From: Ascarosepion bandense
Lineage: Eukaryota > Mollusca > Cephalopoda > Sepiida > Sepiidae
DNA: 64,000 nucleotides
Assembly (NCBI GenBank): GCA_037127315.1
Contig: JBBBDQ010000351.1
Location: forward strand, 815,001-879,000
Reading direction: 5' to 3'
Below, piece after piece: positions 32,406 through 43,930 of the stretch. The notes beneath the pieces were generated by a model. The model worked only from the letters and a program-made list of their open reading frames with translations, did no database searches and was not told where the DNA came from. The translations under genes and the position numbers were made by a program. Position 1 is the stretch's first letter. The number at the start of each line of letters is the position of its first letter.

Positions 32406-32755
32406 TTCCTTTTTTTTGCGCTGTTAAACATTTCCACCATCCATAAAATGTGCATGCAGGAAACAGAAATATCTTAAAGTATTTAGCCTTTAAATTAACT
32501 TCAAGGAAAATAACCCTTTTTAATGGCCTTAAAGAAGAGCGTTGAGTTTTGGGTATAGAACAATGATTTCAAAAAAGAATCCCACAAACTGGGCCAAAGA
32601 GAAAAATTTGAATTTTCAGGAACAGTGTTGTTTTTTTTTTTTCATTTATACTCTTAATTTGTTGTCTTCAGCTTATTAACCATTTCCGGGTTATTTAAAG
32701 CCAGAAAACATTTTTAGTTTGTAATTTTTTTTGATTAGATGATTTAATGATACAA
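32406..32755. other. no recognisable feature
   Basis: AT-rich with a T-run near 32632; nothing recognised. Confidence 0.35.
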
Positions 32756-32764
32756 GTCATACTA

Positions 32765-32917
32765 ATTAACCTGTAGGTGGGGGTGACAAGAGGTGAATTC
32801 ATACCTTTCACCAAGGTTATTTATGTGTAATTGTATATATTGAACCCAACTGGAATTTAAACTCGGCTTTGATTAACAATTCTGAGCAATTATCCATTAT
32901 ACCACTTGTACATCTTA
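32765..32917 (-). mobile_element. decayed SINE-1 head abutting a 5S relic
   Basis: ttcaccaaggttatttatgt, gaacccaactggaatttaaa and ccattataccac are SINE-1 head and body blocks on the minus strand. The tRNA-like end directly adjoins 5S-like sequence at 32918. Confidence 0.6.
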
Positions 32918-32985
32918 GCTTACAGAACCTGGTATTGCCATCTAGGTACTGATTGGGATCTGTTGTTTTACTTTGGTGATTGTAA
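32918..32985 (-). pseudogene. diverged 5S rRNA-like fragment
   Basis: gcttacagaacctggtattg ... ctaggtactgattgggatct ... ctttggtgattg parallels the full 5S copy at 63333-63447 with many substitutions. It is an older relic of a 5S-headed SINE or an old 5S pseudogene. Confidence 0.55.
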
Positions 32986-33053
32986 CATTTGGTGACCTGT
33001 GTTTCAAATTGAAGTAGTTTTTAAGCCCATTTTATAACCTTAGGAAATGAAGA

Positions 33054-33780
33054 TCAATGGAATTTTTTAATGTTGTTAGTGTTAGTGTTAGTGTTTTCGA
33101 AAACCAAATGCATGGTCATTAGTAAAAAGGGCAGCTCAAAATGGCAAATACAGATCGGGGATACCAGAATCAAGCAGGTACAAAAATTTAAATACCTAGG
33201 AAGCGTTATAACAGAAGACAGAAAGTGCGACACAGAGATCTGAAGGCGAATTGGCATGGTGAAAGAAGCATTCCAGAAGTTGAGTAAGGTATTAAGAAAC
33301 AGGACAATTTTGCTAGAAACTATGAAGAGAGTACTGGATTGCTACGTGATGTCCGTCCTTCAATATGGCAGTGAATGCTGGACAATACCATCAAAGATGA
33401 AGGAAAAACTTGAAGCAACTGAAATGTGGTTCGACAGAAGGATGCTGCGAATCGAACATGTGAGCAATGATGAGGTCTTGGAAATGATGGAAACAAAAAG
33501 GAAATTAATACTGAGCATCAGGAAGAGACAGCTGAAGTTCCTGGGACACCCAATGAGGAAGAAGGGCTTGGAGAACCTGTTACTAACAGGCCAGATAGAT
33601 GGAAAAAGAGACGGGGAAAGCAACGGATAACATATTTGAAGGACCTAATCAGGTGGATGACAGAACGAGGATTGTGTGGTGTAACAGGAGAAGGCGTGCT
33701 CAGAGCCACCAGGGATAGGGAAATGTGGAAGGCCATGATCGCCTACGTTCTGAAGGGACAGGGCACACAGAAGAAGTGTT
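33054..33780 (+). pseudogene. LINE-A post-RT region and C-terminus
   Basis: Reading from 33103: KTKCMVISKKG, IKQVQKFKYLGS, an in-frame TGA at 33241-33243, then an open stretch 33256-33630 (RNRTILLETMKRVLDCYVMS, YGSECWTIP, LEATEMWFDRRMLRIEHVS, RKRQLKFLGHPMRKKGLENL). A frameshift near 33605 moves the tail (RITYLKDLIRWM ... MIAYVLKGQGT) to another frame. It starts after the catalytic RT motifs, a typical 5'-truncated LINE. Best-preserved LINE-A tail in the window. Confidence 0.9.
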
Positions 33781-33951
33781 TTTCATTTTATTAACTCAAG
33801 GTTAATATCTCAATTCTGTTAATGAGCAATCCTAAATGCTTGAATGTTTTTTAAATTTCAATGCCCTGTATACAGACTAAGTACTGAAATTTATTAAAAT
33901 GAATTTAATAATTTAAAATTAGAAAATCTAGCAACTAAATTAATTTTTATT

Positions 33952-34031
33952 CATCATCATCGTTTAATGACCATTTCCATGCTAGCATGGCTTGGACAGG
34001 GTTTTCTTCATGGCTCTGTAATTGAACCATC
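33952..34031 (+). mobile_element. fragment of a cephalopod-type dispersed repeat
   Basis: tcatcatcatcgtttaatga, ccatttccatgctagcatgg and cttggacagg match, from memory, a repeat very common in octopus and squid sequence. Only about 80 bp remain, and the recognition is not verified by search. Confidence 0.45.
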
Positions 34032-34110
34032 ATGAAATATTGGAGTGCATTTTACAGCTGTATGTCCTTACTGACACAAACCAGTTTAGGAGACTAGAAA
34101 CTCAGTGTTT

Positions 34111-34466
34111 TTATCTAAACTTATTTATAAATGAAACTTTGTGTATGTATCCATTACCTATAGACTCCGAAATGGCTGAACCAATTTTCTTGAAAATTTA
34201 CACAGTTGTACTATAAGCGTCTGCGAGTGTTCTTAGCTAGGTTTTGTATCGAGGTACCCCTGATAAATATTGAAAATTGATAATCGAAAAAATTGGGTTA
34301 TAGAAGGAGTGGTCCGATTTTAATCAAATTTGATACACTCATAGACAAAGACATAAGAAATGATATTCAGAAGTTTCAAGGTTGCAGTTCTTACAATAGT
34401 GAAGAAAATCGATTTTTTATATATATATATATATAAGTTTTCATTACACCCGAGCAACACTGAGAC
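34111..34466 (+). mobile_element. Helentron-like copy, 3' end decayed
   Basis: Parallels 7655-7935 closely (ctaaacttatttataaatg, ctatagactccgaaatggct, gaggtacccctgataaatat, aaggttgcagttcttacaat). It then jumps across a TA tract to acccgagcaacactgag, lacking the final ctag. Confidence 0.75.
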
Positions 34467-35225
34467 ATAATTTCTAGGAAGATTACCTACCAAGTTCAGA
34501 GAGTTCAGCTTACTCTGTTCTATACAGATTAGGTGTAGAGGTTTTTATTTCAAAGATTTCTTTCTCTTAGACAAGTTACTATCCAAAATTAAAGACTCTT
34601 ACTCAGCCTAACTTTTTCTTTTTCTCTTAAATGACTCCAGTTTGAGGGCTAACTATTCCTACCAACAAATATTTCATTTATTACTTCACTAAAGATAATC
34701 ATTAAAATAAAAGAATTATATAACATGATATCATAAGCAGAATTTATTCAATTGCACCAAACAAATTCTCATATGAGACTGAGGGACAGTGTAGACATAG
34801 AAATCAACACAGTATAGTAACTGTCAGTTTTATGCTCCTTTTCAGGCTGTTATACCATTCCTTGGCATTCTGTACATAAAGGGGATTTGCATGTGTGTGG
34901 AAGTGGTGGGGGAACCCCCCTGCCCTGTTTACAGCTTTTTCTGCTTCAAACTAATGCTGAGGGTTACTTGTGGTCATGAGCTCAGTATTGCTGATTGAGT
35001 AGTTGGAGGGAGTGTGTAAATAAGTCATGTCTTTTTTTCTTTTTTATTCACTCTCTCTTATTTGTACATACATATATAAACAAAAAATGTGCTTTTTTTT
35101 CTCAGATCTACTCTATAGGTAAACATTTCTTTCCCAAGCCAACATACATGACTATAAAATCTTAAATTAAAAGAAAATTTTAAAATCAAAACCCATTTTC
35201 TAAAATAAATAATTTATCAAATTAG

Positions 35226-35230
<5 letters not shown>
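34467..35230. other. no recognisable feature
   Basis: AT-rich; no domain or repeat recognised. Confidence 0.35.

Positions 35231-35274
<44 letters not shown>
35231..35274. repeat. (TA)n microsatellite
   Basis: 22 TA units. Confidence 0.95.
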
Positions 35275-35280
<6 letters not shown>

Positions 35281-35639
35281 AAAAGATTTTAGATTATTAT
35301 AATAGGTAATACATATTTCACCACGTCCTGATGTTATTATTGCAGTTAGTCAGACCCAAATGGTACAACAGTTGGTCCTCAAAATATCCCCCCACCAAAA
35401 AAAAATTCTTTTCTTTTATTTAATTTTAGATAGATGCTCACATGTCCATATTAGAATAGACATTTGTAATGTTATTTACGAAAATTTCTCCCTCATCAGA
35501 AAAAGAACACCAAAGATTGATTAATGTAAAGAAAAGAAAAAAATAAATGAATGGAAAGCAAGAAGAGAAAAAGGACAAAGATGTGCAATAAAAGGAAATA
35601 CAGTATCGCGAGAAATAAATGTTGACACTATTTCTCATA

Positions 35640-36318
35640 ATAGCAGCGTCTCAAACCACCTAACTGTTCTCTTAGAAAAACATGGAAAAATTTAACTGTT
35701 AAATTTAATTTCAAATATGCTGGGATATATTTACATATATATATATTTATAAAATTGTATATCATAATTTGAATACAATTTGAAGAAATAACTTCTCTTA
35801 CTATTATATTAAAAATTAGTGCTAATTTAAAAATATTGTTAAAATAATTAAGAACACTAAAGTTAATATAGAAACAGGAAAAATTTAATAAACCTAACAG
35901 AAGGTGGGGAAAACACAAAAAGAAGGAAAGAAAAAAAGAAAAAATCACGATAGAACAGATTTTAAAATAACTAAAAAAAAAATTAAAAACCTACAAATAT
36001 AATTCATTCTTAAAAATGTGAAAATGTATTTTTACCCTTAAATTAAAATATACTGACTATAGGGAATATTTATGGTGAAAAATAAATCATATATCCTAAC
36101 ATAAATTATAACCGCAAGTAGCAATTTATTCTAACTATGGTTAAAATAACTTCCAATAAAAAAATATATTAAAATACAGTCTGAAAAATTATCTAAAATA
36201 CTAGCAATACTAATAATAGATAATAATGATAAATAATAATAATAATGAATAATAATAACAAATAAAACAATAGAGATAACAAATATATATATATATATAT
36301 ATACATATATACACATAC

Positions 36319-36363
<45 letters not shown>

Positions 36364-36990
36364 CATACTTATGCATTTATATATGTATGCATGTATCAAA
36401 CAAAATTTCTCTCAGACATAATGATAATTATAATAAAAATAATAAATATAATATAATAATATTCATTCTATCACAAAAGAAGACAAAAGAAATTACAAAA
36501 ATACTTATAAATATAATAATTATAACAAAAATAAAAATAAAAATATAACAAGCTTTTGCTGTAAACTAATATTAACCTGATGTGGAAAATTTAGCTGTAA
36601 TATGATATTAACATGCATGTCAAAATTTAACATTGAAATTTAATTTAAAATATAATGAGATATATTTATAGTACAAAATTAAATTGTGCAACATAATTTC
36701 AATACAATTTGAAAAAATAACTACTTTTACTAGTATCCCAAAATATCCTATTAATTTTTAAAAAATTCAGTTAGAATAATTAAATGATCGAAAAATAAAA
36801 ATGAAATGTCAGAAAGATAAACATCAAAAGAGGGAGGGGAGAAAAATAAAAAGAAAGAGATAAAAATTAGAACAATATAGAAAAGAATTTAATTAAATTA
36901 ATTTAAAATAAACTTCCTATATCAAACCAACGTCTATTATTCATTCTTATATATATAAAAAAATTAAATAGCAATAAAATTTTACACACT
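35640..36990. repeat. very AT-rich block with a diverged duplication about 930 bp apart
   Basis: 35690-35960 aligns loosely with 36630-36900: aatttgaatacaatttgaag / aatttcaatacaatttgaaa, aataacttctcttac / aataactacttttac, and a following purine-rich run. A third weaker echo lies near 36010-36080. Otherwise A/T and AAT-type simple sequence. No coding region. Confidence 0.6.
36283..36363. repeat. (TA)n / TACA microsatellite
   Basis: Two TA tracts joined by atacacatacaca. Confidence 0.9.
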
Positions 36991-36999
36991 TTTATTAGC

Positions 37000-37248
37000 C
37001 GAGTTTGAATTCCAGTTGAATTCATTGCATTCACTTACGTGCAAATACCCTTGGGAAAGGTATTAATCCATCTCTTCCTTCCAGTTATGGGTTAAATAAC
37101 AGGACAGATTGGGTTCTATAGCCTTGGCTGGCAACCAGTCAATTGCAGAAAGTAATGGCAACCTACTGCGAGATAACCTTCTGCCCAGTCAGTCATGTCT
37201 CTTTCAAAACATGCTCGCCCAAGCATGTTTCACATATGGCACTTCACT
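37000..37248 (+). mobile_element. SINE-1 copy, head truncated
   Basis: Begins at the B-box region (cgagtttgaattccagttga) and continues with ttcacttacgtgcaaatacc, gggttctatagccttggctg, cagtcatgtctctttcaaaa and ttcactgactgg. 5' truncation suits a retrotransposed copy. Confidence 0.9.
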
Positions 37249-37554
37249 GACTGGTTACCCTCAAGAACATTTTTAGCATTCTCAAATTCAAATAAATGTT
37301 AGAAAATATGATTCTTACATTTGCTTTGATAATGTCTATCAGAGGATGAAATGTGTTGGTAAAGTTTTCATTTCGCCTTTATTCATATTGGCTTTTAACA
37401 AATACATTTGATTTATATCTGAATTTTTACACGCACATGTAATTTCATTACTATATTTATTCGCTATGTATTTAAGACAAAAACAACAGGAAAATAATGC
37501 ATAACCTACCAGGTGGGCTTCAGTGAATGAATGGTTGAGCAGGGTTTGGGAAAA
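37249..37554. other. no recognisable feature
   Basis: No domain or repeat recognised. Confidence 0.35.
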
Positions 37555-37812
37555 ATGGCGAACAAACAAAATTTACTGAGAACTACAAAAGAGAGGAAGT
37601 TGTAGAGAGCTATGATTGCCAACATCCTGAAGGGGCAGCATACATGTTTACTTTATTTATTTTTTGCTGAATCAATAAACTAAGAAATCTGTGACAATTG
37701 ATAGCAGAACAGAGAGGCATAGTAAAGACAGCTCTTGCTAAGAGCTTCTAATGAGTAGAAGTTGAGGAGAGTTTTTATCATGCACATCCTGAAAGGAAGG
37801 ACCTGGCTCTTA
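37555..37812 (+). pseudogene. LINE-A C-terminal scraps (two partial tails)
   Basis: gttgtagagagctatgattg then ccaacatcctgaaggggcag reads as the LINE-A ending (AMIANILKGQH). A second similar ending (atcatgcacatcctgaaagg) follows at 37778. Both truncated. Confidence 0.6.
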
Positions 37813-37894
37813 CTTTTTTTCATTGATTTAAATCAAAAGCTTTACTTCATTATAAAAATGGAAATAAATGGATTTTTTTTTTGGTCTATGCTTA

Positions 37895-38041
37895 ACTAAA
37901 CAGGTTTTCCTGCAGTAGGTTTCCATTTATTTCTGTAGTAAGCTGGTTGTCAACCAAGGCTATAAAACCCAATCTGTCCTACTGTTTAATCCATAGCTTT
38001 TCCCAAGGGTATTTGTAAGTGTATGAAATGAATTCAACTGT
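37895..38041 (-). mobile_element. SINE-1 middle fragment
   Basis: cctgcagtaggtttccattt, ctataaaacccaatctgtcc, ccatagcttttcccaaggg and gaattcaactg are SINE-1 body blocks in minus orientation; both ends missing. Confidence 0.75.
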
Positions 38042-38155
38042 TTTCTTATCTGCTCACTCTTATTAAAGCTTTCTCAGAGACCGAACAAAAAGGAAAAAAA
38101 TAAAACACAGTATATTGGTATGTTATGATTTGGGGGTTAATATTGGTCAGATATG

Positions 38156-38464
38156 TGTCATGTATTAAAGCAACAGATAATTTTTAAATGTATGTGCATT
38201 GATTATTTTGAATGGTATAGTGTATATGTGTGTAGAAATGCTTATCTGTTTGGTTGTAACATTAGTTAATGTGTCATATGTATGAAAGCAATGGAAAATT
38301 TTTAAATGTGTGAGGAATATTTTGGATGCTAAAGTGTATAAAAGTGTATGCGTGCTTATGTAGAAAAGCTTGTCTGTTTAGGTGTATGTTGGATAGTAAC
38401 ATAAAGTGTATGCGTGCTTATGTAGAAAAGCTTGTCTGTTTAGGTGTATGTTGGATAGTAACAT
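38156..38464. repeat. local tandem duplications (about 120 bp twice, then 62 bp twice)
   Basis: Two diverged units of about 120 bp (gtgtcatgtattaaagcaac; gtgtcatatgtatgaaagca) are followed by a perfect 62-bp duplication, 38341-38402 and 38403-38464 (gtatgcgtgcttatgtagaa). Confidence 0.85.
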
Positions 38465-38476
38465 AAGTTTTCTTTT

Positions 38477-38502
38477 TATATATATATATATATATATATA
38501 TA
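38477..38502. repeat. (TA)n microsatellite
   Basis: About 12 TA units. Confidence 0.85.
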
Positions 38503-38751
38503 AAATCTCAGACTTTGTCATCTGAACATTATTATAGTGTGAAAATTTCAGATTGGAGTCTCTCAGTACTTTTTCATGTTTGCTATAGATGTGAGTTGGT
38601 GTTTCTTTCCTTATTGCATGTGTGTTTTTGGTATATTATTGTTTGATCTTCAAATTGCTCATTTGCAACTATGATAGAATACTTTCAAAGGTCGGGTGTG
38701 ATAATCTATTTGTCTGTTCTTACAGTTGCTGATAAGATTTCTTTTTTCCTA

Positions 38752-39222
38752 TCTAACAGCACGGTCTCTGATTGAGAGGTTGTGAGGAGCATGGAACCAC
38801 CTCTTAATTGCTGTTATTCCCAGATCCACCCTGACTCGGAGTGGTAGCACCTGTTAGGGTCCCAGCTATGGGCAAATAGTTAATCCCCAAACTGTGATCA
38901 AAACACTATGAAAACATAAAAATACACTTTTATTGAAATATATACATGAAAATAGACTTTTCTTGAAAAATAAATATTTTTGAAAAAAAAAAAAAATACC
39001 ATAATACATTTTTGAAGGAAAAAAATTATTCTCAACAAAACATTTTTGGATACAGAATTAAGATTTTCAGTTTTCTGAGATATAAAAACAAAAAATTAAT
39101 GAAAATCTGACTAAATCCCACCTTCTCACTATAACCAACCCCCCCCCCCCCCCCAAAAAAAAAACACCTTTTCAGCATTAAATAACCCACAGAGGTTAAT
39201 ATGCCATTAAACTAAACTCAAA
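38752..39222 (+). mobile_element. array-type element, unexpanded copy
   Basis: Head (agcacggtctctgattgaga, gtggtagcacctgttagggt), about 200 bp of degenerate internal repeats (tttttgaaggaaaaaaatta), a C-run, then the tail acagaggttaatatgccatt. Opposite orientation to 13381-15953. Only about 470 bp, so it shows the element without the kilobase minisatellite. Confidence 0.8.
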
Positions 39223-39498
39223 ATCCTTTTTCTTCTGGTATCTTCAGCAGAGCTTCTTATAGTGTATGTTTGTACATGTTTTTTTACTGATGTTCAATGG
39301 TTGAGGAGCTATTATCAGGTACCTCCTCTTCATAAAACTCAACTTTTACAAGAGCTAAATCGGACCAAAACCTGGGCTGGAGCTGACCGGTCTTCTGTTT
39401 CCTGTCTTGGTAGTCCCAAAGCATCCACACTGTCTCGTGGATGATGAGTTATTTCCCAAGTGTCCCAGGAATGAAACAAAAAAAATATATTTCGTTTT

Positions 39499-39976
39499 AT
39501 AAACTTTTATATAAGTTATTTTTTGTTATACTAATGTTCACCCTGAACAAAACCAAAGAGCTACTCATGGTAAATCAATGTGTCCCAGGAATGAAACAAA
39601 AGTCTCTTGTTACTCTATTTCCATGGCAAATGTTCAGACAAGTGACATTTCTTACTTCTCTCAACTCTAATCCTCACAGCTAAGATCATTCATGCCACAT
39701 ACATGGAGCCGAATCACTCTCATTCCCCACTTTGTATTTCCCTAGTAAGAATAGTTCTACTTGAACAGGTTCTTTCTATGAATCTTTAAAATTTTAACCT
39801 CTTCAAGTACCCAGATAACCATTATCTTTGCCATGTATCCTTTTAAACAGTGCCTCTTATCACTTATTGTTACCACTCATACAACCACCTTCAGTAATGA
39901 TTTACCATGAGTAGCTCTTCGGTTTTGTATAGGGTGAACATTAATATAACAAAAAATTACTTACATAAAAGTTTAT
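39499..39976. repeat. inverted repeat, 78-bp arms, 322-bp loop
   Basis: 39499-39576 and 39899-39976 are reverse complements with about six mismatches (taatgttcaccctgaacaaa; gctactcatggtaaatc). A short direct repeat, gtgtcccaggaatgaaacaa, occurs at 39459 and 39580. No coding capacity; possibly a foldback element. Confidence 0.85.
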
Positions 39977-40009
39977 AAAGCAACTGCTCACCAGATCATA
40001 TATTTTATA

Positions 40010-40620
40010 ATTGTCTCACCCAAAGCAGGACAATAGTATGCAATGGGTTACAGTGAGAATGAGGGAACACATTTTTAAGGATGTAGAAGAAAGATTATGA
40101 GAAAGTTGGGAATCAGTAAGATAGAAGATGGCAACTGACATTGTATTTAAATTTTTTGAGAGTGTAGCTATTAGAGAATTAGTAAATGGAAGGGAGTTCT
40201 ACAGGCAGGAAGTGTGAGAGAAGAAACTGTAGGAGTAGAAGTGATGGTTACATTTAACTATTTTGACAGTAAAAAGATGGGACTTAGTTGCCAATGCAGT
40301 AGCATGAGTAAATTCATGTGGTGATGGCAACAGGGATAGGGAAACTTGTTGGATCAGAAGTCATGATAATATTTGTAGAAAAGACAGAGGGAAGCCACAT
40401 CACATTGGTGAGAAAGTGACTGAAGTTGAACTGCCATATCAAGACCGATTACATTACAGATCCTCATTTGGATTTTGTCAAGAAGCCCAAAATGAATAGC
40501 AAGAGCACCTGACCAGATATGGCAACAGTACTCAATGCATGGGTGAATGGTAAATTTACAGATATGCAAGATGGATTCTGGTAAAAAAAACAAAAAAAGG
40601 CAAAAACTCCTGACCTAACC
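40010..40620 (-). pseudogene. LINE-B C-terminal remnant
   Basis: The minus strand from 40593: SILHICKFTIHPCIEYCCHI, WSGALAIHFGLLDKIQMRIC and DVASLCLFYKYYHDF, the region before the RLWNSLP box, which is frameshifted (40250-40190), then a 3' region. 5' truncated; the catalytic RT core is absent. Confidence 0.8.
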
Positions 40621-40792
40621 TTCTTAACAGTAGATATAGTTATTGATTCAATGTAGTCATTTCATTTGAGATTGGTTGAGAGAGTGAGGCCAAGGAGGCA
40701 CGGTGTGTTGTTTTCTGAAAGACTAGTATTGTCTGTAAAGATGGAAAGTAAGAATGTTTCGCTATGGTGTTTAAGGGACGGCATTTTATATA

Positions 40793-40870
40793 CACTACAG
40801 TTCAAAAGTTTGAGGACACTCTTGCCAATTCTGGAAATTAGCCCAAAAAGTAGTTGTCTAGTACTTTTAA
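40793..40870 (+). mobile_element. solo Tc1-like terminal repeat
   Basis: cactacagttcaaaagtttg then aggacac matches the style of Tc1-family termini. No partner end or transposase nearby. Confidence 0.5.
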
Positions 40871-41244
40871 ATAAGAGAAATTTATTATACATAGTTAAAA
40901 AAAGAAAAAAAGTGTGACACGATTGTTATTAGAAATTTTATTATGACAAAAAGAAAAAAAGTATTTTATGATTAAATTTTGCTTTCTCCTATTCATGTGT
41001 CTGTTTCTGAAATCTCGGTACACACAACTTTTTCTTAAGATTTTGAAGTAGCTATCTTTCTGTGGAACCACTTAAATTTAATTTCTTCATGTCAAGACAT
41101 TTTATGTCACAGGTGATATTTGCTCTGTTTGTGCACCTGAAAGAATTGAGATGTCTTAATGAATAACCAATTTTTATTGATTATTATTGATCTGTTTCTG
41201 ATCAAAGGTAATCAAGTTTATTATTTCATTACTTTAATGTATCA
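40871..41244. other. no recognisable feature
   Basis: AT-rich; nothing recognised. Confidence 0.35.
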
Positions 41245-41310
41245 TATTTTTCCAGATATGGGTGATCATGGCTCTCCATGACTTCCTATCCTTTTTGGCT
41301 CTATGCAATG
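41245..41310 (-). pseudogene. LINE-A C-terminal scrap
   Basis: gggtgatcatggctctccat then gacttcctatcc matches the complement of the LINE-A ending. Confidence 0.5.
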
Positions 41311-41329
41311 CTTGTTCTCTTTTCTTTTT

Positions 41330-41955
41330 TTTTTTGTTTTTAATCATTTCACCCCCAAGCAAGGCATTCCACTGCCACTATTGTGCTTGGGGCTACATAG
41401 GGGGAGATAAATAGGAAGAGTGGTTAAATATAGGAAATGTCAGAAGCAGGGTGATAGATAGTTGGGTGGGTGGGAAGAGTGTTTGAAAGAATGGAAGTTA
41501 GTTTGTTAGGAGGTGTCTATTGACCTTACATTTAAACTCCTGGAGATTGTAGCCGTCGGGGAAGCAGTCATGTGGAAGAGAATTCCACAGTCGGGAAGTG
41601 CGAGAAAAGAAACTGTTGGAGTAGAAGTTGCGGTTGCATTTTATCAGTTTCACTGTAAAAGGGTGGGATCTAGTTGCTAATCTAGTATCTTGTGCAAATT
41701 CGAACGTAGGGGGCACCAGTGATCTAAGTTCATTGGATCAGAAGTCGTGAAAGTATTTATAGAAGAGACACAGGGAAGCCACGTCGCACTGGTGAGAGAG
41801 AGTCTGCAGGCAGTCTGCTAAGTCGGTATCGATCACATTACAGACCCTCCGCTGTACCTTGTCTAGAAGCCCAAGGAGAATAGCAGGGGCACCCGACCAG
41901 ATATGGCAACAGTATTCAATGCACGGGCGGATGATAGATTTATAAATGTGCAGGA
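41330..41955 (-). pseudogene. LINE-B C-terminal remnant, best-preserved tail
   Basis: The minus strand 41716-41498 is open: TRLATRSHPFTVKLIKCNRN, FYSNSFFSRTSRLWNSLP, DGYNLQEFKCKVNRHLL. Upstream (41955-41720): IHPCIEYCCHIWSGAPAILL and VASLCLFYKYFHDF with frameshifts. The 3' region 41335-41490 (cacccccaagcaaggcattc) ends the element. RT catalytic part absent. Confidence 0.85.
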
Positions 41956-41959
41956 TAGA

Positions 41960-42230
41960 ATTATTTCTCTCTCGCCAGGTTCTTCCATCTATTTACACAA
42001 ATGCATTCAGAACCTTATTTGCTGTTTCCTTCTTGCCTTAAATATGTCCTGTGAGTGTCAAGTCTTCCAAGCCTGCTTTTCTCATGTGTTTCATAAATGT
42101 TATTTGTTCTGTCCATGGTACTTTGAGTATTTTCCTGTAGAACCTCAACTTTGTTGACTCAATTTTCCTTTTCATCTGTGATGAAATTGTTCAGCATTTA
42201 CTGCCACACATAAGAAATGATGTTACTGTT
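41960..42230 (-). pseudogene. LINE-A fragment adjoining a larger one
   Basis: Diverged LINE-A tail segment (tgtgagtgtcaagtcttcca and tttctcatgtgtttcataaa on the plus strand correspond to the GLEDL / LGHIMRK region). It abuts the 42232-42960 copy, so two LINE-A copies lie in tandem here. Confidence 0.65.
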
Positions 42231-42231
42231 C

Positions 42232-42960
42232 TTCTTCTATGTGCTATGTCCTTTCTGGATGTAGACGATCATGGCTTTCCACATCTTCCTATCCCTTGTC
42301 ACTTGTAATACCCCTTCTCCTGCTATCCCACTCAATCCCCTCTTCACCATCCATCTGCTCACATCTATCAGGTATGTCATGCATTGCTTTCCCTTGTCTC
42401 TCCTTCCTGCTATCCATTCTGTGAGTATCAGGTTCTCCAAGCCCTCCTTCCTCATTACATGTCCCAAAGACTTCATCTGTATTTTCTTAATGTTAACTAT
42501 CAGTTTCCTTCTTGTGTCCATCCTCTCCAAAATTTTGTTGTTGACTTGCATGTTCTATCCATGGTATCCTCAGCATCCTACTGTAGGTTTCTTCAAGTCT
42601 TTTCTTCATATTTGATGATATTGTCCAGCATTCATTGCCATATTGAAGAACTGACATCACATAACAATCCACTACTCTATTTGTTTACTGCAAAATTTTC
42701 CTGTCTCTTAATACTCTACTCAACTTCTGGAATGCATCTTTAGCAATGCCAACATGCCTTTGTATTGCCAATATGCCTCTGTATTGCACTTTTTTCCATT
42801 CTGCTGGAATGCTTTTCAGGTATTTAAATTTCTGCACCTGTTTAATTTTAGTATCACCAACTTGTAGTTTGCATTGTGGGCTCCTCTTTTTACTGATTAT
42901 CATGCATTCAGTTTTTTGCAGTTTATTTCTGTTTGAACTACTTCTTATAAGAGGTCTTGT
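42232..42960 (-). pseudogene. LINE-A post-RT region and C-terminus
   Basis: Open piece 42903-42685 (MIISKKRSPQCKLQVGDTKI, KQVQKFKYLKS, GIAKDAFQKLSRVLRDRKIL) and open piece 42551-42237 (ILERMDTRRKLIVNIKKIQM, LGHVMRKEGLENLILTEWIA, MTYLIDVSRWMVKRGLSGIA, MIVYIQKGHST). The stretch between is frameshifted. 5' truncated. Confidence 0.88.
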
Positions 42961-43307
42961 AGTTTCTTTCTTGTATCTGCTATCAGCAGTGTATCATCTT
43001 GTGTTTTTGTTTCTATCAAACTTTTTCTTTTGTCCTATTTTACTTAGTTTCTGAGAAGCAACTTTTACTATCCCAATGTATCTCAAGATTGATGTAACAC
43101 ATTTTCTATTGTCCATTAATACACTTTCTCAGATAATTAACTATCTTATACAAACATAGGTATATTGATAAGTTTGTAATCTTTCTTAATTAAATTTTTA
43201 CAGGTCAAAGTTGATTGGAAAGCATGGAGCTGGAAGAGGTTTTCATTATAATAATAAAAGGGGCTAATAATATTTTTGGTTCTTTGGATTTTATCAAGCT
43301 GTTTTAA
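42961..43307. other. no recognisable feature
   Basis: AT-rich; immediately upstream may continue LINE-A in a degraded form, but I cannot align it by eye. Confidence 0.3.
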
Positions 43308-43640
43308 ATAGATGTCAATGTTTCTGAAATGAGGTATTGTAATTATTGACAATCTTCGGACTGTTCTGACCTTTATCGCAATATTCAAAAAGTTTCAGCT
43401 TTTGTACATTCAGATCTTCTTCAGGTGATTTGAATTTTGAACTGAACCCTTTATTTTGATCACTGGGGTAGATTGTTCTTGTTTCATGAGTCCTCAAAGA
43501 CACATTGCCCAGTGGATATAAGATTCAGTGATTTGACTCAGTCATGAGTTTCATACTTGGCATCTGATTGTGGGATGACTCATGAAGTGAGAACAATCTA
43601 CCCCAGTGATCAAAAATGGCAACAGTTCAAACAAATATAT
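43308..43640. mobile_element. FB1 foldback element with centre
   Basis: Left arm (ttctgaaatgaggtattgta, cattcagatcttcttcaggt, gatcactggggtagattgtt), a centre with a cacattgcccagtggatata block, then the right arm (gaacaatctaccccagtgat, aaaatggcaacagttcaaac). Confidence 0.75.
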
Positions 43641-43654
43641 ATAAATAAAATTAT

Positions 43655-43930
43655 GGATGTGCATTGTGGTGCAGTAGATATCAGCTTAGAATGAGAAATT
43701 GGGGAGCCAAGTTCAAATTCCAGTTGAATGCCCTGCATTCACTTACATGCTAATACCATTGGGAAAGGTTTTAATCTGTCCCTTCTTTCCAGTTTTGGGT
43801 TAAACAACAAGACAGATTGGGTTCTATAGCCTTGGCTGGCAACCAGTCTACCACAGCAGGTAGTGGCAATCTGTTGCGGGATAATTAAAAAAGCCTGCTT
43901 CATCTGTGGCATTTATATGCACCGACTAAG
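43655..43930 (+). mobile_element. SINE-1 copy with 3' deletion
   Basis: Well-kept head (gcattgtggtgcagtagata A box; aagttcaaattcc B box), body gggttctatagccttggctg, then the cagtcatgtctc block is lost. Confidence 0.9.

Noticed and set aside
36131..36376. Tyr/Ile-rich membrane-like protein
   Set aside because: Translation of a (TA)n/TACA microsatellite.
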